From: Brooklawnia propionicigenes
GTDB lineage: Bacteria; Actinomycetota; Actinomycetes; Propionibacteriales; Propionibacteriaceae
Assembly: GCF_030297015.1 (NCBI RefSeq)
Contig: NZ_AP028056.1
Coordinates: forward strand, 62,001 to 126,000
DNA: 64,000 nucleotides
Direction: 5' to 3'
The notes under the pieces were generated by a model that had not been told where the DNA came from, made no database searches, and saw nothing but the letters and a program-made list of their open reading frames with translations. Made by a program: the position numbers and the translations under genes. Positions 51,458 through 61,212 of the stretch are shown piece by piece. The stretch's first letter is position 1, and each line of letters starts with the position of its first letter.

Positions 51458-52984
51458 ATGCAGTTGGGCATAGATTTCGGCACTACCCGCACCGTCGTCG
51501 CTTATGCGGATCGCGGTAACTACCCCGTGGTGGGATTCACCGACAGCCATGGCGACGCACATGAGTTCCTGCCGTCGCTGGTGGCATCGGCCGATCAGGG
51601 CCTGGTCTACGGATTCGCTGCCGCGCAGGCGCGCGCGGCCGGTCGTCCCGTTCTACGCTCGATGAAGCGGGAGCTGGCCTCGGCGATGGCCTCGACCTCC
51701 AGCCGGGTTCACGTCGGTCACGAGCAGTATCAGCTCCTGGACGTCATGGTCGGCTATCTGAACCACGTACGCACTCAGCTGGAGACCTCGTCGACCATCG
51801 CCCCCCTATTGAAGTCCGATCCGATCGCCGGCGTGGTCGTGGCGGTGCCCGCCCACGCGAACAGCGGGCAGCGGTTCCTCACTCTCGAGGCCTTCCGGCA
51901 GGCCGGTTTCCCGGTCACCGCGATGCTCAACGAGCCGTCGGCCGCCGGCTTCGAATACACTCACCGGCTGGCCGGCTCCCCCAGTGCCCGCCGCAGCCGA
52001 CTGGTGGTCTACGACCTGGGAGGTGGCACCTTCGACGCCTCCCTGGTGGCGATCCATGATCGTAGCCATGCGGTTCTCGGCTCGGTCGGTGTCAACCGGC
52101 TCGGCGGGGACGATTTCGATGCCGTGCTGGCTGATCTGGCCTGTGAACTCGCCGGCATCCGTCCCGACGATCTGGGCGTGGACGGCTACTTCCAGCTGCT
52201 CGGCGACGCCCAGGCCGCCAAGGAGCAGCTCGCTCCCCAATCCCGCCGCATCGTGCTGGAGGTTCAAGACCAGACCGTCATCGTCCCAGTGGCCGACTAC
52301 TACCAGGCCTGCGCTCCCCTGACCGAGCAGTCGATCAAGGCCATGGGAGTGCTGGTCGACGGCCTGGATGCCGGCACGCCGGACCTGTCGGCCATCGCGG
52401 GTCTGTATCTGGTCGGCGGCGCAAGCTCACTGCCACTGGTGCCCCGGATGCTTCGCGAGCGCTTCGGGCGACGGGTCTACCGCTCGCCATACCCTGCCGC
52501 GTCCACCGCCATCGGACTCGCGATCGCCTCGGATCCGGAATCCGGGTACACCCTGTCCGATCGCGTCTCGCGCGGTTTCGGTGTCTTCCGGGAGGCCGAT
52601 GCCGGCGAACGCATGCAGTTCGACTCGATCTTCGACCGCGACCAGACCATGAGCGTGGGCGGCGATCTGACCATCCAACGCCGCTACCGCGCCGCTCACA
52701 ACATCGGGTGGTACCGCTTCATCGAATACGCCGGACTTGCCAATGGTCAGCCCGAAGGCGACATCGTGCCCTACGCCGACGTCCTTTTTCCCTTCGAGGA
52801 CGCGCTGCAAGCCGAACCACCGGCAGTCGACGAGGTCGAGGTGAGACGCACCGGCGAAGGCCATCTGATCGAGGAGACCTACCACCTCGACCAGCACGGC
52901 ATCGTCTCGGTCAGCATCACCGATCTGGACACTGGCTACCGGCAGTCCCACCAGCTCGGGCTGGCGGGAAGCGCACGACTGTAG
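51458..52984 (+). CDS. Hsp70 family (DnaK-like) protein
   Basis: This 508-residue protein has a full actin-like ATPase domain: phosphate-1 LGIDFGTTRTVVAYAD, connect region, phosphate-2 VVYDLGGGTFDASL, adenosine motif LYLVGGASSLPLVPRML. A short C-terminal part of ~120 residues is unlike DnaK's substrate-binding and lid domains. It is smaller than DnaK (~620) and may be an atypical chaperone or a ligand-sensing ATPase. The rhomboid gene starts 9 bases later; the stop codon TAG is part of that gene's presumed -10. Confidence 0.88.
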   Translation: MQLGIDFGTTRTVVAYADRGNYPVVGFTDSHGDAHEFLPSLVASADQGLVYGFAAAQARAAGRPVLRSMKRELASAMASTSSRVHVGHEQYQLLDVMVGYLNHVRTQLETSSTIAPLLKSDPIAGVVVAVPAHANSGQRFLTLEAFRQAGFPVTAMLNEPSAAGFEYTHRLAGSPSARRSRLVVYDLGGGTFDASLVAIHDRSHAVLGSVGVNRLGGDDFDAVLADLACELAGIRPDDLGVDGYFQLLGDAQAAKEQLAPQSRRIVLEVQDQTVIVPVADYYQACAPLTEQSIKAMGVLVDGLDAGTPDLSAIAGLYLVGGASSLPLVPRMLRERFGRRVYRSPYPAASTAIGLAIASDPESGYTLSDRVSRGFGVFREADAGERMQFDSIFDRDQTMSVGGDLTIQRRYRAAHNIGWYRFIEYAGLANGQPEGDIVPYADVLFPFEDALQAEPPAVDEVEVRRTGEGHLIEETYHLDQHGIVSVSITDLDTGYRQSHQLGLAGSARL

Positions 52985-52987
52985 GCT
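52982..52987 (+). promoter_or_regulatory. Probable -10 element for the rhomboid gene, overlapping the hsp70 stop
   Basis: TAGGCT, whose first three bases are the stop codon of the preceding gene, ends 6 bases before GTG 52994. Confidence 0.4.
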
Positions 52988-52993
52988 TGCTGG

Positions 52994-53893
52994 GTGGCAG
53001 CTGATCAGCCTTCGTCCAACCCCGAGTGGCCCGACTTCGTCCCACCGGAGTTCGAACAGTCGATTCCGCAGGCGCCGAAGGAGCCAGTCGTACCCAGCAC
53101 ACCGCCACCGGCCAACTGGTCGTCCGGCTCCGGCGCCTGGACGCCGGGACCCGCGCCTCGACAATCCAGCGATCGCTGGTTCAATCGTCCCCCGGACAAC
53201 AACGGAGCCAGCTTCCTGCCCGGGGCAGCCGCCCGTACGCCGGTCACCAACGCGTTGATGGCGATCTGCGTGGTGGTGTGGATACTGCAGAACCTGTCTC
53301 CCGCGTTCAACGATCTGGTCATGCTCATCCCGTCGGTGGCCGCCACCGAGCCGTGGCGGTTCCTGACCTCCGCCTTCGCCCACGCGCCACGTTCGTTCAC
53401 CCATATCGGTTTCAACATGCTGACGCTGTGGCTGATGGGACGCTACCTCGAGCCGATCCTGCGCGCGCGACGATTCCTGGCCGTCTATCTCATCTCCGCA
53501 CTGGGCGGAGGCACGCTTTTCGTCCTGTTGGCCTTCCCCGCCGGCCAGGGGCCCGGTGGCACCGGCTCCAACTGGAACACCGCCGTGCTCGGGGCATCGG
53601 GTGCGATCTTCGGCCTGTTCGGCGCCTATCTGGTCCTCGCCTGGGCGATGAAGCGGTCACTCACCCCGATGCTGATCCTGCTCGGTCTCAATCTCGTCGT
53701 CATGGTGCTGTTCCCGACCATCGCCTGGAGCGCCCATATCGGAGGCTTCCTGGCCGGCGCCGCGGCCACCGGCGTCATCTTCTGGGATCTGCGCCGAGTG
53801 GCCAACGGACGCAGGTCACACCTGCGGGGAGGACTACTGGCGGTCACCGCGGCCCTCATCGTCGCCCTCATCATCAAGTACCTGAGCGTGTGA
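52994..53893 (+). CDS. Rhomboid-family intramembrane serine protease
   Basis: This 299-residue protein has a ~75-residue Pro-rich cytoplasmic lead and a six-helix rhomboid core. Key phrases are FLTSAFAHAPRSFTHIGFNMLTLWLMGRYLEP, the catalytic Ser in LGASGAIFG and the catalytic His in AWSAHIGGFLAGA. It cleaves membrane-spanning substrates within the bilayer; its target is unknown. The long extended N-terminus is common in actinobacteria. It may be co-transcribed with hsp70 or use its own leaderless promoter. Confidence 0.92.
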   Translation: MAADQPSSNPEWPDFVPPEFEQSIPQAPKEPVVPSTPPPANWSSGSGAWTPGPAPRQSSDRWFNRPPDNNGASFLPGAAARTPVTNALMAICVVVWILQNLSPAFNDLVMLIPSVAATEPWRFLTSAFAHAPRSFTHIGFNMLTLWLMGRYLEPILRARRFLAVYLISALGGGTLFVLLAFPAGQGPGGTGSNWNTAVLGASGAIFGLFGAYLVLAWAMKRSLTPMLILLGLNLVVMVLFPTIAWSAHIGGFLAGAAATGVIFWDLRRVANGRRSHLRGGLLAVTAALIVALIIKYLSV

Positions 53894-53959
53894 GCAAGCC
53901 GTCCGCGAAAGTCTCGACTCTCAACCTCGCAGATTTGCCCTCGACCGGTGCACAACCGA

Positions 53960-53965
53960 TATCGT
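53960..53965 (+). promoter_or_regulatory. Probable -10 element, leaderless PP2C gene
   Basis: TATCGT ends 6 bases before GTG 53972, favouring that start over the upstream GTG 53948. Confidence 0.45.
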
Positions 53966-53971
53966 CAAGGA

Positions 53972-54775
53972 GTGCCTTCCACACGCGCCTACCGTTTGTC
54001 ATCCGGCGCGCGTTCTGACATCGGGCCCAGACGCAGTGATAACCAGGATTCTGGTTATGCCAGTGACCGACTACTGCTGGTCGCTGATGGTGTCGGTGGT
54101 GCCCCGGCAGGCCACCTCGCGTCCTCCCTGGTTGTCGAATCCCTGGTAACGGGGCTGGAACCCCTCGTCCAGCCGAATGCCGGTCAGATCCGCGATGAGG
54201 TGATCCGCGCCAATGCCGCGCTGGCGCGAGCCGGGCGCGAGGACTCCGACGCACGCGGCATGGCTACCACCGTGACGGGCCTGGTGATGACCGATGACAT
54301 CGGCTATCTCGTGCACGTCGGCGACTCACGGGCCTACCGCTGCCGCGATGGCGTCTTCGAACAACTGACCGTGGACCAGTCGTGGGTGCAGATGCTGCTG
54401 GACGAGGGCATGCTTGACCCCGCCGACGCGTCCACCCACCCGATGCGCAATATGCTGATGCACTCGTTGTCCGGCGCGCTGCGCGATCCTGAGGCGGTGC
54501 ACATCACGCCGATCGATCTGCAGATCGGCGACCGCTGGTTGCTGGCCACCGATGGCCTGACCAGCTATCTTCCGCGGGACGTCATCAGCTCGCAGGTCAC
54601 CTCGGTCAGCGCTCCGCAAGAACTCGCGAACATCCTGGTCGACCTGTGCTGGCCGCACAGCCTCGACAACATCACCGTGCTCATCGGTGATGTCATCGAC
54701 TCCGAAGCCAAGCAGCAGAGCCAGTTCGTCGGCGCCGTGCAAGGCTACGAGCTGCGGCGCAGCCGGGTCAGCTGA
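53972..54775 (+). CDS. PP2C-type serine/threonine protein phosphatase
   Basis: This 267-residue protein has the bacterial PP2C motifs: GPRRSDNQDSG, LLLVADGVGG (metal Asp), VHVGDSRAYRCRDGVFEQLTVDQSW, LLATDGLTSYL and LDNITVLIGD. It reverses Ser/Thr phosphorylation by actinobacterial kinases such as those acting on FHA proteins. No membrane helix follows, so it is soluble, unlike PstP. GTG 53972 (PSTRAYRL) agrees with the -10 at 53960-53965; GTG 53948 would add eight residues. Confidence 0.92.
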   Translation: MPSTRAYRLSSGARSDIGPRRSDNQDSGYASDRLLLVADGVGGAPAGHLASSLVVESLVTGLEPLVQPNAGQIRDEVIRANAALARAGREDSDARGMATTVTGLVMTDDIGYLVHVGDSRAYRCRDGVFEQLTVDQSWVQMLLDEGMLDPADASTHPMRNMLMHSLSGALRDPEAVHITPIDLQIGDRWLLATDGLTSYLPRDVISSQVTSVSAPQELANILVDLCWPHSLDNITVLIGDVIDSEAKQQSQFVGAVQGYELRRSRVS

Positions 54776-54790
54776 GGCGCTGACGCCCGG

Positions 54791-55414
54791 TCAGGGCACG
54801 AAGAGTTCCGGATCGCCGCCACCTTGACGCAGGATCTCCGGCTCCGCCCCGGTCAGATCCACCACGGTGGTCGGCGTCCGTCCGGCGTCTCCCGAGTCGT
54901 AGACCGCGTCGATGAGATGACCGATCTCCTCGTTGATCTGCCAGCCATCGGCCATCGGCTCCTCGGCTCCCGGCAGGATCAGGGTGGACGAGACCAACGG
55001 TTCGCCGATCCGATCGAGCAGCGCCAGCGCGGCAGTGTGGGCGGGCACCCGCACCCCGATGGTGCGCTTCTTCGGATGCTGCATCGTCCGCGGCACCTCG
55101 CGAGAGGCCGGCAGGATGAACGTATAGGGGCCGGGCGTGGCGGCCTTGATCGCGCGGAAGACCCAGTTGTCCATCTGCACATATCGGCCCAACTGAGCGA
55201 ACTCGCTGACCACCACGGTCAGGTGATGGCGATCGTCCAGGTGGCGGATCTCTCGGATGCGATCGGCACCGGCATGATTGCCCAGCAGCGCGCCCAGCGC
55301 GAAGCCGGAGTCCGTCGCATAGGCGATCACTCCGGAATCCTGCAGTATCCTCGCGACCTGATCGAGCGCGCGGGGCTGGGGGTTCTCGGGATGTACGTCG
55401 AAATACCTGGCCAT
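54791..55414 (-). CDS. YciO-type L-threonylcarbamoyladenylate synthase family protein
   Basis: This 207-residue protein has the YrdC/Sua5 fold with the YciO phrasing throughout: YFDVHPENPQPRALDQVA, GVIAYATDSGFALG, TPGPYTFILPASREVPR and RTIGVRVPAH. TsaC and Sua5 make the threonyl-AMP-type intermediate for t6A37; YciO-type paralogues have a less certain role. Minus-strand TAAACT lies 6 bases before ATG 55414. TrmO, which modifies t6A, is encoded 36 kb away in the window. The gene converges on the PP2C gene. Confidence 0.9.
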   Translation of the reverse strand: MARYFDVHPENPQPRALDQVARILQDSGVIAYATDSGFALGALLGNHAGADRIREIRHLDDRHHLTVVVSEFAQLGRYVQMDNWVFRAIKAATPGPYTFILPASREVPRTMQHPKKRTIGVRVPAHTAALALLDRIGEPLVSSTLILPGAEEPMADGWQINEEIGHLIDAVYDSGDAGRTPTTVVDLTGAEPEILRQGGGDPELFVP

Positions 55415-55420
55415 TGAACC

Positions 55421-55426
55421 AGTTTA
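55421..55426 (-). promoter_or_regulatory. Probable -10 element, leaderless YciO gene
   Basis: Minus-strand TAAACT ends 6 bases before ATG 55414. Confidence 0.5.
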
Positions 55427-55430
55427 GGGC

Positions 55431-55850
55431 TCAGCGCATCCGCAACTCGACTATCGCGGAGCCCCGCCCGGGAAGCTCATCGATACCGGCCAGCGAGAGG
55501 AAGGTGGTCCGAACGGTGGTGGACGTGGTGACCTGCAACGTGACCTCACCGCCGACAACGGCCATCCCCTCCATATCGGGATGCGACGCGATCACCTGCT
55601 CGGCTGCCCGCACCGCGATCTGACCCGCTCCGGCCTCGGATGTCATCCCGGACACCAGTGCCGGAGCGGCGGCATCCAGCCCCGCCCGGGCCGCCTGCGC
55701 GGCGACCGCCTCGGCCCGGCGGTCGGCCGCGGCCTTGGCTGCCCCGTCCACGGCCAGACCAATGCACACCAGCAGGATCGGGATGAGCAGGCAGACCAGC
55801 ACCGACACACTGAATCCTCGCTGACCACGTCCGGGGTTCTTGGCCGGCAT
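55431..55850 (-). CDS. TadE/TadG-like pilus-type membrane protein
   Basis: This 139-residue protein begins with a basic stretch (PAKNPGRGQRG) and one hydrophobic helix (FSVSVLVCLLIPILLVCIGLAVDGA). A DRRAEAVAAQAARAGLDA helix follows, typical of TadE-like minor pseudopilins, then a short beta-rich C-terminus (GEVTLQVTTSTTVRTTFLSLAG). ATG 55850 is chosen for its GAGGAG; the frame extends 16 codons further. No other tad genes are in view, so it is solitary here or the end of a displaced locus. Confidence 0.72.
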   Translation of the reverse strand: MPAKNPGRGQRGFSVSVLVCLLIPILLVCIGLAVDGAAKAAADRRAEAVAAQAARAGLDAAAPALVSGMTSEAGAGQIAVRAAEQVIASHPDMEGMAVVGGEVTLQVTTSTTVRTTFLSLAGIDELPGRGSAIVELRMR

Positions 55851-55976
55851 CGAGACTCCTCGGGGTGAGATGGAGTGTCTTTCGAGCCAGTTTGCCATGG
55901 ATGTCGGTCGCCGAGAAGGGTGGTCCCCATTAGGCTGGGGACAGTCGCTTGACCGAAGAAGAAAGGTTCTCCCGCT

Positions 55977-57191
55977 ATGGTCAACAAGGTTGGATTGCTC
56001 ACCGCCGGTGGATTCGCCCCCTGCCTGTCATCGGCGGTGGCCGGCCTCATCACGCGCTACACCGAACTCGCTCCCGAAATCGAGATCATCGCCTACCGCC
56101 ATGGCTACGAGGGACTACTCAAGGGTGACTCGGTCGTCGTCACGCCGGAGGTGCGCGCCCACGCCGATCGGCTGTACAAGTTCGGTGGCTCCCCCATCGG
56201 CAACTCACGGGTCAAGCTGACCAATGTCGCCGACCTGGTCAAACGCGGGCTGGTTGCCGAGGGCGAGAACCCTCTCGAAGTCGCAGCCAAGCAGCTGGTG
56301 GCCGATGGCGTCGACGTGCTGCACACCATCGGTGGTGACGACACCAACACCACCGCCGCCGACCTGGCGGCCTACCTCGCCGACAACGACTTCGATCTGA
56401 CCGTGGTCGGGCTGCCGAAGACGATCGACAACGACATCGTCCCGATCCGTCAGTCGCTGGGCGCATGGACGGCCGCCGACGAGGCTGCTGACTACGCCAA
56501 GAACATCATCGCCGAGCACAATGCCGCTCCCCGCGAGTTGATCATCCACGAGATTATGGGGCGCAACTGCGGCTATCTCGCCGCCGAGACCACCAAGCGC
56601 TACCAGGCCTGGCTGGACGAGCAGGAATGGCTGCCCGAGATCGGCCTGTCCAGGGAGGCTTGGGCCGTGCATGCGGTCTACCTGCCCGAGGTCGCCGTCG
56701 ATCTGGACGCCGAGGCGGAGCGCCTGTCCAAGATCATGGACGAGGTCGGCAACGTCAACATTTTCCTCTCCGAAGGTGCCGGGGTGGCCGAGATCGTCGA
56801 GCAGATGGAGAAGAACGGTGAGAAGGTGCCCAAGGACGCCTTCGGCCATGTTCAGATCGACAAGATCAATCCGGGTGCCTGGTTCGGCAAGCAGTTCAGC
56901 AAGCGGATCGGCGCTCAGAAAACCATGGTGCAGAAGTCCGGCTACTTCAGCCGCTCGGCTCCGTCCAACGATGAGGACCTGGCGCTGATCGGACGCACCT
57001 GCGTGATGGCTGTCGATGCCGCCCTGGCCGGTACCCCCGGCGTGATCGGCCTGGACGAGGAGAACAACGACCAGCTCTCCGTGATCGATTTCCCGCGGAT
57101 CGCCGGTCACAAGCCCTTCGACATCACCCAGCCCTGGTTCGTCGAGCTGTCCGAGTCGATCGGCATGCCCAAGCCGGAGCACGCCAAGTAA
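55977..57191 (+). CDS. pfp: Pyrophosphate-dependent 6-phosphofructokinase
   Basis: This 404-residue enzyme matches the Propionibacterium PPi-PFK type. The GGDD motif (119-122), where ATP-dependent enzymes have GGDG, and PKTIDND (147-153, Lys148 and catalytic Asp151) mark PPi use. It interconverts fructose 6-phosphate and fructose 1,6-bisphosphate with PPi/Pi, reversibly, so serves glycolysis and gluconeogenesis. ATG 55977 lies behind AGAAGAAAGG, and TAGGCT at about 55933 may be its -10, giving a leader. Confidence 0.95.
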   Translation: MVNKVGLLTAGGFAPCLSSAVAGLITRYTELAPEIEIIAYRHGYEGLLKGDSVVVTPEVRAHADRLYKFGGSPIGNSRVKLTNVADLVKRGLVAEGENPLEVAAKQLVADGVDVLHTIGGDDTNTTAADLAAYLADNDFDLTVVGLPKTIDNDIVPIRQSLGAWTAADEAADYAKNIIAEHNAAPRELIIHEIMGRNCGYLAAETTKRYQAWLDEQEWLPEIGLSREAWAVHAVYLPEVAVDLDAEAERLSKIMDEVGNVNIFLSEGAGVAEIVEQMEKNGEKVPKDAFGHVQIDKINPGAWFGKQFSKRIGAQKTMVQKSGYFSRSAPSNDEDLALIGRTCVMAVDAALAGTPGVIGLDEENNDQLSVIDFPRIAGHKPFDITQPWFVELSESIGMPKPEHAK

Positions 57192-57192
57192 T

Positions 57193-58311
57193 TCAGCGCT
57201 TGTGAATCCGACGCCCCGCCGGGCCGGCTCCGCGACGAATGCGGAGTCGCAGCCTGGCGGGGCGTCGTCCGTCCGCAGGCGACTGCGTCGTCCCGAGCTG
57301 GGACGCGGACCGGTCGGCCTGCAGGCGTTGCTCGACCTCGGCGTCCGCGTGGGCCCAATGATCCTCCACGGTCACCGTGAGCTCCTGGCCACGCAGGATT
57401 TCGTCGCCCAGGGAGTGCCGCCGCGCCACGGCAGGTTGATTCGAGGTGGCGATCCACGCCGCCCACAGCAGAATCAGATTCGCGAAGAAATTGATGAACA
57501 GCATCGCGAGGATCACCGGGCCGAAGAGCTGGGTCGCGCGTGCCGCACTGAGCAGCCCGGTGAGCCAGCTCACCGCGGTCTGCAGGATGACGAAACATAC
57601 CCCGGCGCCGACCGAGCCCCGCTTCAAGGCGGACGCCGGCGGCCGCTCATCGGGCAGAAAGCGGTACATCAGCCAGAAGAGCAGGGTTGCTCCGGCCAAC
57701 GAGAAGGCAAGTGAAGCCACCCGCACCAGCGCGCTCGAGATGCCGACAGCCAGACTGCTCACATGCAGCCAGTCGACGATCGTGCCGGCCAGCTGCGTGC
57801 CGATCACCGTGGCGGTGAAGGTCGTTGCCACCAGCACCAAGATGACCAGCAGCAGGCCCATGTTGATCAGCGGCTCCTGCCAGGGCTTGTGGCGCTGCAC
57901 CATGTCGAAACTGGGCCGGCCCATCCCCCGGATGACACCTTTGAGGTTCGCCACCCAGCTCGTCCCGACAACCAGCGCGATCCCGATCGCCAGAATGCCG
58001 ACGTTGCGCCAGTTCAGCAGATACTGGCTGAGCAGAATGAGGATCTGATCCTGCAGCGGCCCGGCCGAGAGATTGTCGACGAGAAAGATCTGGACGACTC
58101 CCAGCAGATCGGGACGCAGCACCGTCAGGGTGAATCCGACAGCCGCGAACGCGAACATCAAGACGGGGACGATGGCCAAGATGGTGAAGAACGCCATCGC
58201 TGCCGAGAGCTGGTTGCCCAGCCGGTTCATGTAGCGGACGTAGGCGCGCAGCAGATGCGAGCCAGCGGGGCTGGCCTGCAGCCACTCCAGCAACGAATGT
58301 ACCGACGACAT
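57193..58311 (-). CDS. YihY/BrkB family membrane protein
   Basis: This 372-residue protein has six membrane helices of the YihY fold: RYMNRLGNQLSAAMAFFTILAIVPVLMFAF, NWRNVGILAIGIALVVGTSWVANLKGVIRGM, and a last helix LIFANLILLWAAWIATSN-like. An Arg-rich C-terminal tail follows. Family members were once called RNase BN by mistake; function is unknown. It follows gcvP in the same direction with a 22-base gap. It ends 1 base from the convergent pfp gene. The tail's basic repeats suggest a cytoplasmic, nucleic-acid- or lipid-contacting end. Confidence 0.85.
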   Translation of the reverse strand: MSSVHSLLEWLQASPAGSHLLRAYVRYMNRLGNQLSAAMAFFTILAIVPVLMFAFAAVGFTLTVLRPDLLGVVQIFLVDNLSAGPLQDQILILLSQYLLNWRNVGILAIGIALVVGTSWVANLKGVIRGMGRPSFDMVQRHKPWQEPLINMGLLLVILVLVATTFTATVIGTQLAGTIVDWLHVSSLAVGISSALVRVASLAFSLAGATLLFWLMYRFLPDERPPASALKRGSVGAGVCFVILQTAVSWLTGLLSAARATQLFGPVILAMLFINFFANLILLWAAWIATSNQPAVARRHSLGDEILRGQELTVTVEDHWAHADAEVEQRLQADRSASQLGTTQSPADGRRPARLRLRIRRGAGPAGRRIHKR

Positions 58312-58333
58312 GGCCCCATCATCTCAGCCTGAC

Positions 58334-61153
58334 CTATTGGACGTAGTCAGCGACCGGCGGGCAGGTGCACATGAGATGGCGGTCGCCGTAGGCATTGTCG
58401 ATGCGCGCGGACCACGGCCAGTACTTCTGGGAGTCGGCCGGGCCCAGCTGCCCGGTGCTGCGTCCGGCCGGGTAGGCCGCCAGCCGACGCGAATACGGAT
58501 GCGTCCACTCGTCGGCGGTGCAGCGTCCCAGGGTATGCGGGGCGTTGACCAGCGGGTTGTCATCATGGGGCCACTCGCCGGCGATCAGCAGGTCGATCTC
58601 GGCACGGATGGCGATCATCGCATCGCAGAACCGGTCGAGTTCGCGCTGGTCCTCGCTCTCGGTCGGCTCGATCATCAACGTGCCGGGCACCGGGAAGCTC
58701 ATGGTCGGGGCATGAAAACCGTAGTCGATGAGTCGTTTCGCGATGTCGTCGATGGTCAGCCCGGCGTGCTTGCAGACCGCCCGCGGGTCGATGATGCACT
58801 CGTGGGCGACCAGGCCGCCCTGGCCGGTGTAGAGCACCGGGAACGCCTCGTTGAGCACCTTGGCGATGTAGTTGGCGTTCAGCAACGCAACCTGGCTGGC
58901 CTGACGCAGTCCGTCGGCTCCCATCATCGCGATGTACGCGTAGGTGATGGGCAGCACGCCGGCCGAACCGAACGCGGACTCCGAGACCGGGTGCTCGGCA
59001 TCGGGCAGATAGGGCGCCAGATGCGCGCGCACCGCGATCGGCCCGACCCCCGGCCCGCCCCCGCCGTGCGGGATGGCGAAGGTCTTGTGCAGGTTCAGGT
59101 GGCTGACATCGGCCCCGAACTTGCCCGGCCTGGCCAGACCGACCAGGGCGTTCATGTTCGCGCCGTCGACATAGACCTGCCCACCTGCCGAGTGCACCAG
59201 CTCGCAGGCTGTGCTGATGGTGTCTTCGAAGACGCCGTGGGTGGACGGATAGGTGATCATGATCGCAGCCAGCCGGCCGGCGTGGGCGGCCACCTTGGCG
59301 CGCAGATCATCCAGGTCGATCGAGCCGTCCTCGGTGGCCTTCACCACGACCACCTTCAGCCCGGCCATCGTGGCCGACGCGGCGTTCGTGCCGTGCGCCG
59401 AGGACGGGATCAGGCAGACGGTTCGTCCGTCTTCGCCGCGTGCCCGGTAGTAGCGGCGGATGGCCATCAGCCCGGCGAACTCGCCCTGGGCGCCGGAGTT
59501 GGGTTGCAGTGAGACCTTGTCGTAGCCGCTGATCTCGGCCAGCCAGCCGCTCAGCTCGTCGATCAGCTCGTGCATGCCCTGGGCATCGCTGTCCGGGACG
59601 AACGGGTGCAGCCCGGCGAAGCCCGGATAGCTGATCGGCTCCAGTTCGGCGGCCGAATTGAGCTTCATGGTGCAGCTGCCCAGCGGAATCATGCCGCGGT
59701 CGAGCGCGAAATCCCGGTCGGCCAGTGAGCGCAGATAGCGCATCAGGCTGGTCTCGGAATGGTGTGAGCCGAAGACCGGGTGTGTGAGGTACTCACTGGT
59801 ACGCGCGTCGGCCGCCAGCCCGCCCCAGAACTGGTCGCCTGCTATCTCGGCTCCGAACGCCTGGGCCACCGCGACCAGATCGTCGTCGGTGGCATCCTCC
59901 CCGATCGATACGCCGACATGGCCGGCATCGACTCGCCGCAGGTGAATGCCGGCCGCCCGAGCACGCCGGACGACCTGATCCGCGTCCGGCACCCCGACCA
60001 GCAAGGTGTCGAAGAAGCTCTCGTGGACGACCTGCGCCCCGGCCGCACGAAGTGCGCCGGCGAGCTGTCGTGCGCTCAGATGAATCCCCGTGGCGATCTC
60101 CCGCAGGCCCTCGGGACCGTGGTAGAGGGCATAGGCCGCCGCGGTCACCGCGAGCAGCACCTGCGCGGTGCAGATGTTCGACGTCGCCTTCTCCCGGCGG
60201 ATGTGCTGTTCGCGGGTCTGCAGTGCCAGCCGCAGCGCGGGTGCGCCGTCGGCATCGGTCGAGACGCCGACCAGCCGGCCGGGCAGCCTGCGTTCGGCTC
60301 CGGCCCTGGCCGCGATGTAGCCGGCGTGCGGGCCGCCGTAGAACAACGGAACGCCGAATCGCTGAGTGCTGCCGACCGCGATATCGGCACCCCACTCCCC
60401 CGGCGGTGTCACCAAGGTGAGCGCGAGCAGATCGGCGGCTGCGACCAGCTGCGCACCGACAGCATGCGCAGCCTCGGCCAGCGCGGCCAACTCGGCGGTG
60501 GACTGCAGGCGCCCGTCTGCGGTGGGAGTCTGCACCACGACGCAGAATGCCCGCGCAAGGTTGTCGTCGGCGGCCAGATCGTCGCCGCCGATGACGATCT
60601 CGATACCGGCAGCGTCCATCCGGGTGCGCAGGACCGCCAGTGAGGCAGGCAGCAGGCCGGGATCTACCAGCACCACCTGACCCGAACGCACGGCGCGCCG
60701 GGCCATCGCCACCCCCTCGGCGACCGCGGTGGCCTCGTCCAGCAGGCTGGCGCCCGCCAGTGGCAGCCCGGTGAGGTCTGCGACCATGGTCTGGAAGTTC
60801 AGCAGCATCTCGAGGCGACCCTGGCTGATTTCGGGTTGATACGGGGTGTAGGCCGTGTACCAGGCGGGGTTCTCGAGGATATTGCGCCGGATCACCGCCG
60901 GGGTGATGGTGCCGTGGTAGCCGAGTCCGATCATCGCGCGGCCGGGGTTGTTGCGCGCCGCCAACGATCTCAGCCGCTCCAGTGCGGCCGCCTCGTCGAT
61001 GCCCGCCGGCAGGCTCAGCCCGTCGTCGACGCGGATGGCCGCGGGCATCGCCTTATCGACCAGTTCATCGAGACTCGACAGTCCCAGACGGTCGAGCATC
61101 CTGGTCTGCTGGATGGCATCCGGACCGATGTGGCGGTGCAGGAATGACGACAA
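58334..61153 (-). CDS. gcvP: Glycine dehydrogenase (decarboxylating), P-protein
   Basis: This 939-residue PLP enzyme begins [20 protein letters not shown] and contains both halves of the fused P-protein. The PLP Lys is in [22 protein letters not shown]. It decarboxylates glycine and passes the aminomethyl group to lipoyl GcvH. The TTG start at 61153 is backed by GGAGG 5-6 bases ahead. It lies in the conserved actinobacterial block with gcvH-FHA-ftsR-BFN-merR. gcvT is not in the window. Confidence 0.96.
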   Translation of the reverse strand: MSSFLHRHIGPDAIQQTRMLDRLGLSSLDELVDKAMPAAIRVDDGLSLPAGIDEAAALERLRSLAARNNPGRAMIGLGYHGTITPAVIRRNILENPAWYTAYTPYQPEISQGRLEMLLNFQTMVADLTGLPLAGASLLDEATAVAEGVAMARRAVRSGQVVLVDPGLLPASLAVLRTRMDAAGIEIVIGGDDLAADDNLARAFCVVVQTPTADGRLQSTAELAALAEAAHAVGAQLVAAADLLALTLVTPPGEWGADIAVGSTQRFGVPLFYGGPHAGYIAARAGAERRLPGRLVGVSTDADGAPALRLALQTREQHIRREKATSNICTAQVLLAVTAAAYALYHGPEGLREIATGIHLSARQLAGALRAAGAQVVHESFFDTLLVGVPDADQVVRRARAAGIHLRRVDAGHVGVSIGEDATDDDLVAVAQAFGAEIAGDQFWGGLAADARTSEYLTHPVFGSHHSETSLMRYLRSLADRDFALDRGMIPLGSCTMKLNSAAELEPISYPGFAGLHPFVPDSDAQGMHELIDELSGWLAEISGYDKVSLQPNSGAQGEFAGLMAIRRYYRARGEDGRTVCLIPSSAHGTNAASATMAGLKVVVVKATEDGSIDLDDLRAKVAAHAGRLAAIMITYPSTHGVFEDTISTACELVHSAGGQVYVDGANMNALVGLARPGKFGADVSHLNLHKTFAIPHGGGGPGVGPIAVRAHLAPYLPDAEHPVSESAFGSAGVLPITYAYIAMMGADGLRQASQVALLNANYIAKVLNEAFPVLYTGQGGLVAHECIIDPRAVCKHAGLTIDDIAKRLIDYGFHAPTMSFPVPGTLMIEPTESEDQRELDRFCDAMIAIRAEIDLLIAGEWPHDDNPLVNAPHTLGRCTADEWTHPYSRRLAAYPAGRSTGQLGPADSQKYWPWSARIDNAYGDRHLMCTCPPVADYVQ

Positions 61154-61212
61154 GCGAGCCTCCTTGGATGGCGCACTGGACGGGCTCGGTTACCGGCCGG
61201 TGGAGTGGAAAA

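Noticed and set aside
61190-61199. ACCGGCCGGT palindrome before gcvP
   Set aside because: Only 10 bases of strong GC symmetry, frequent by chance in this composition.
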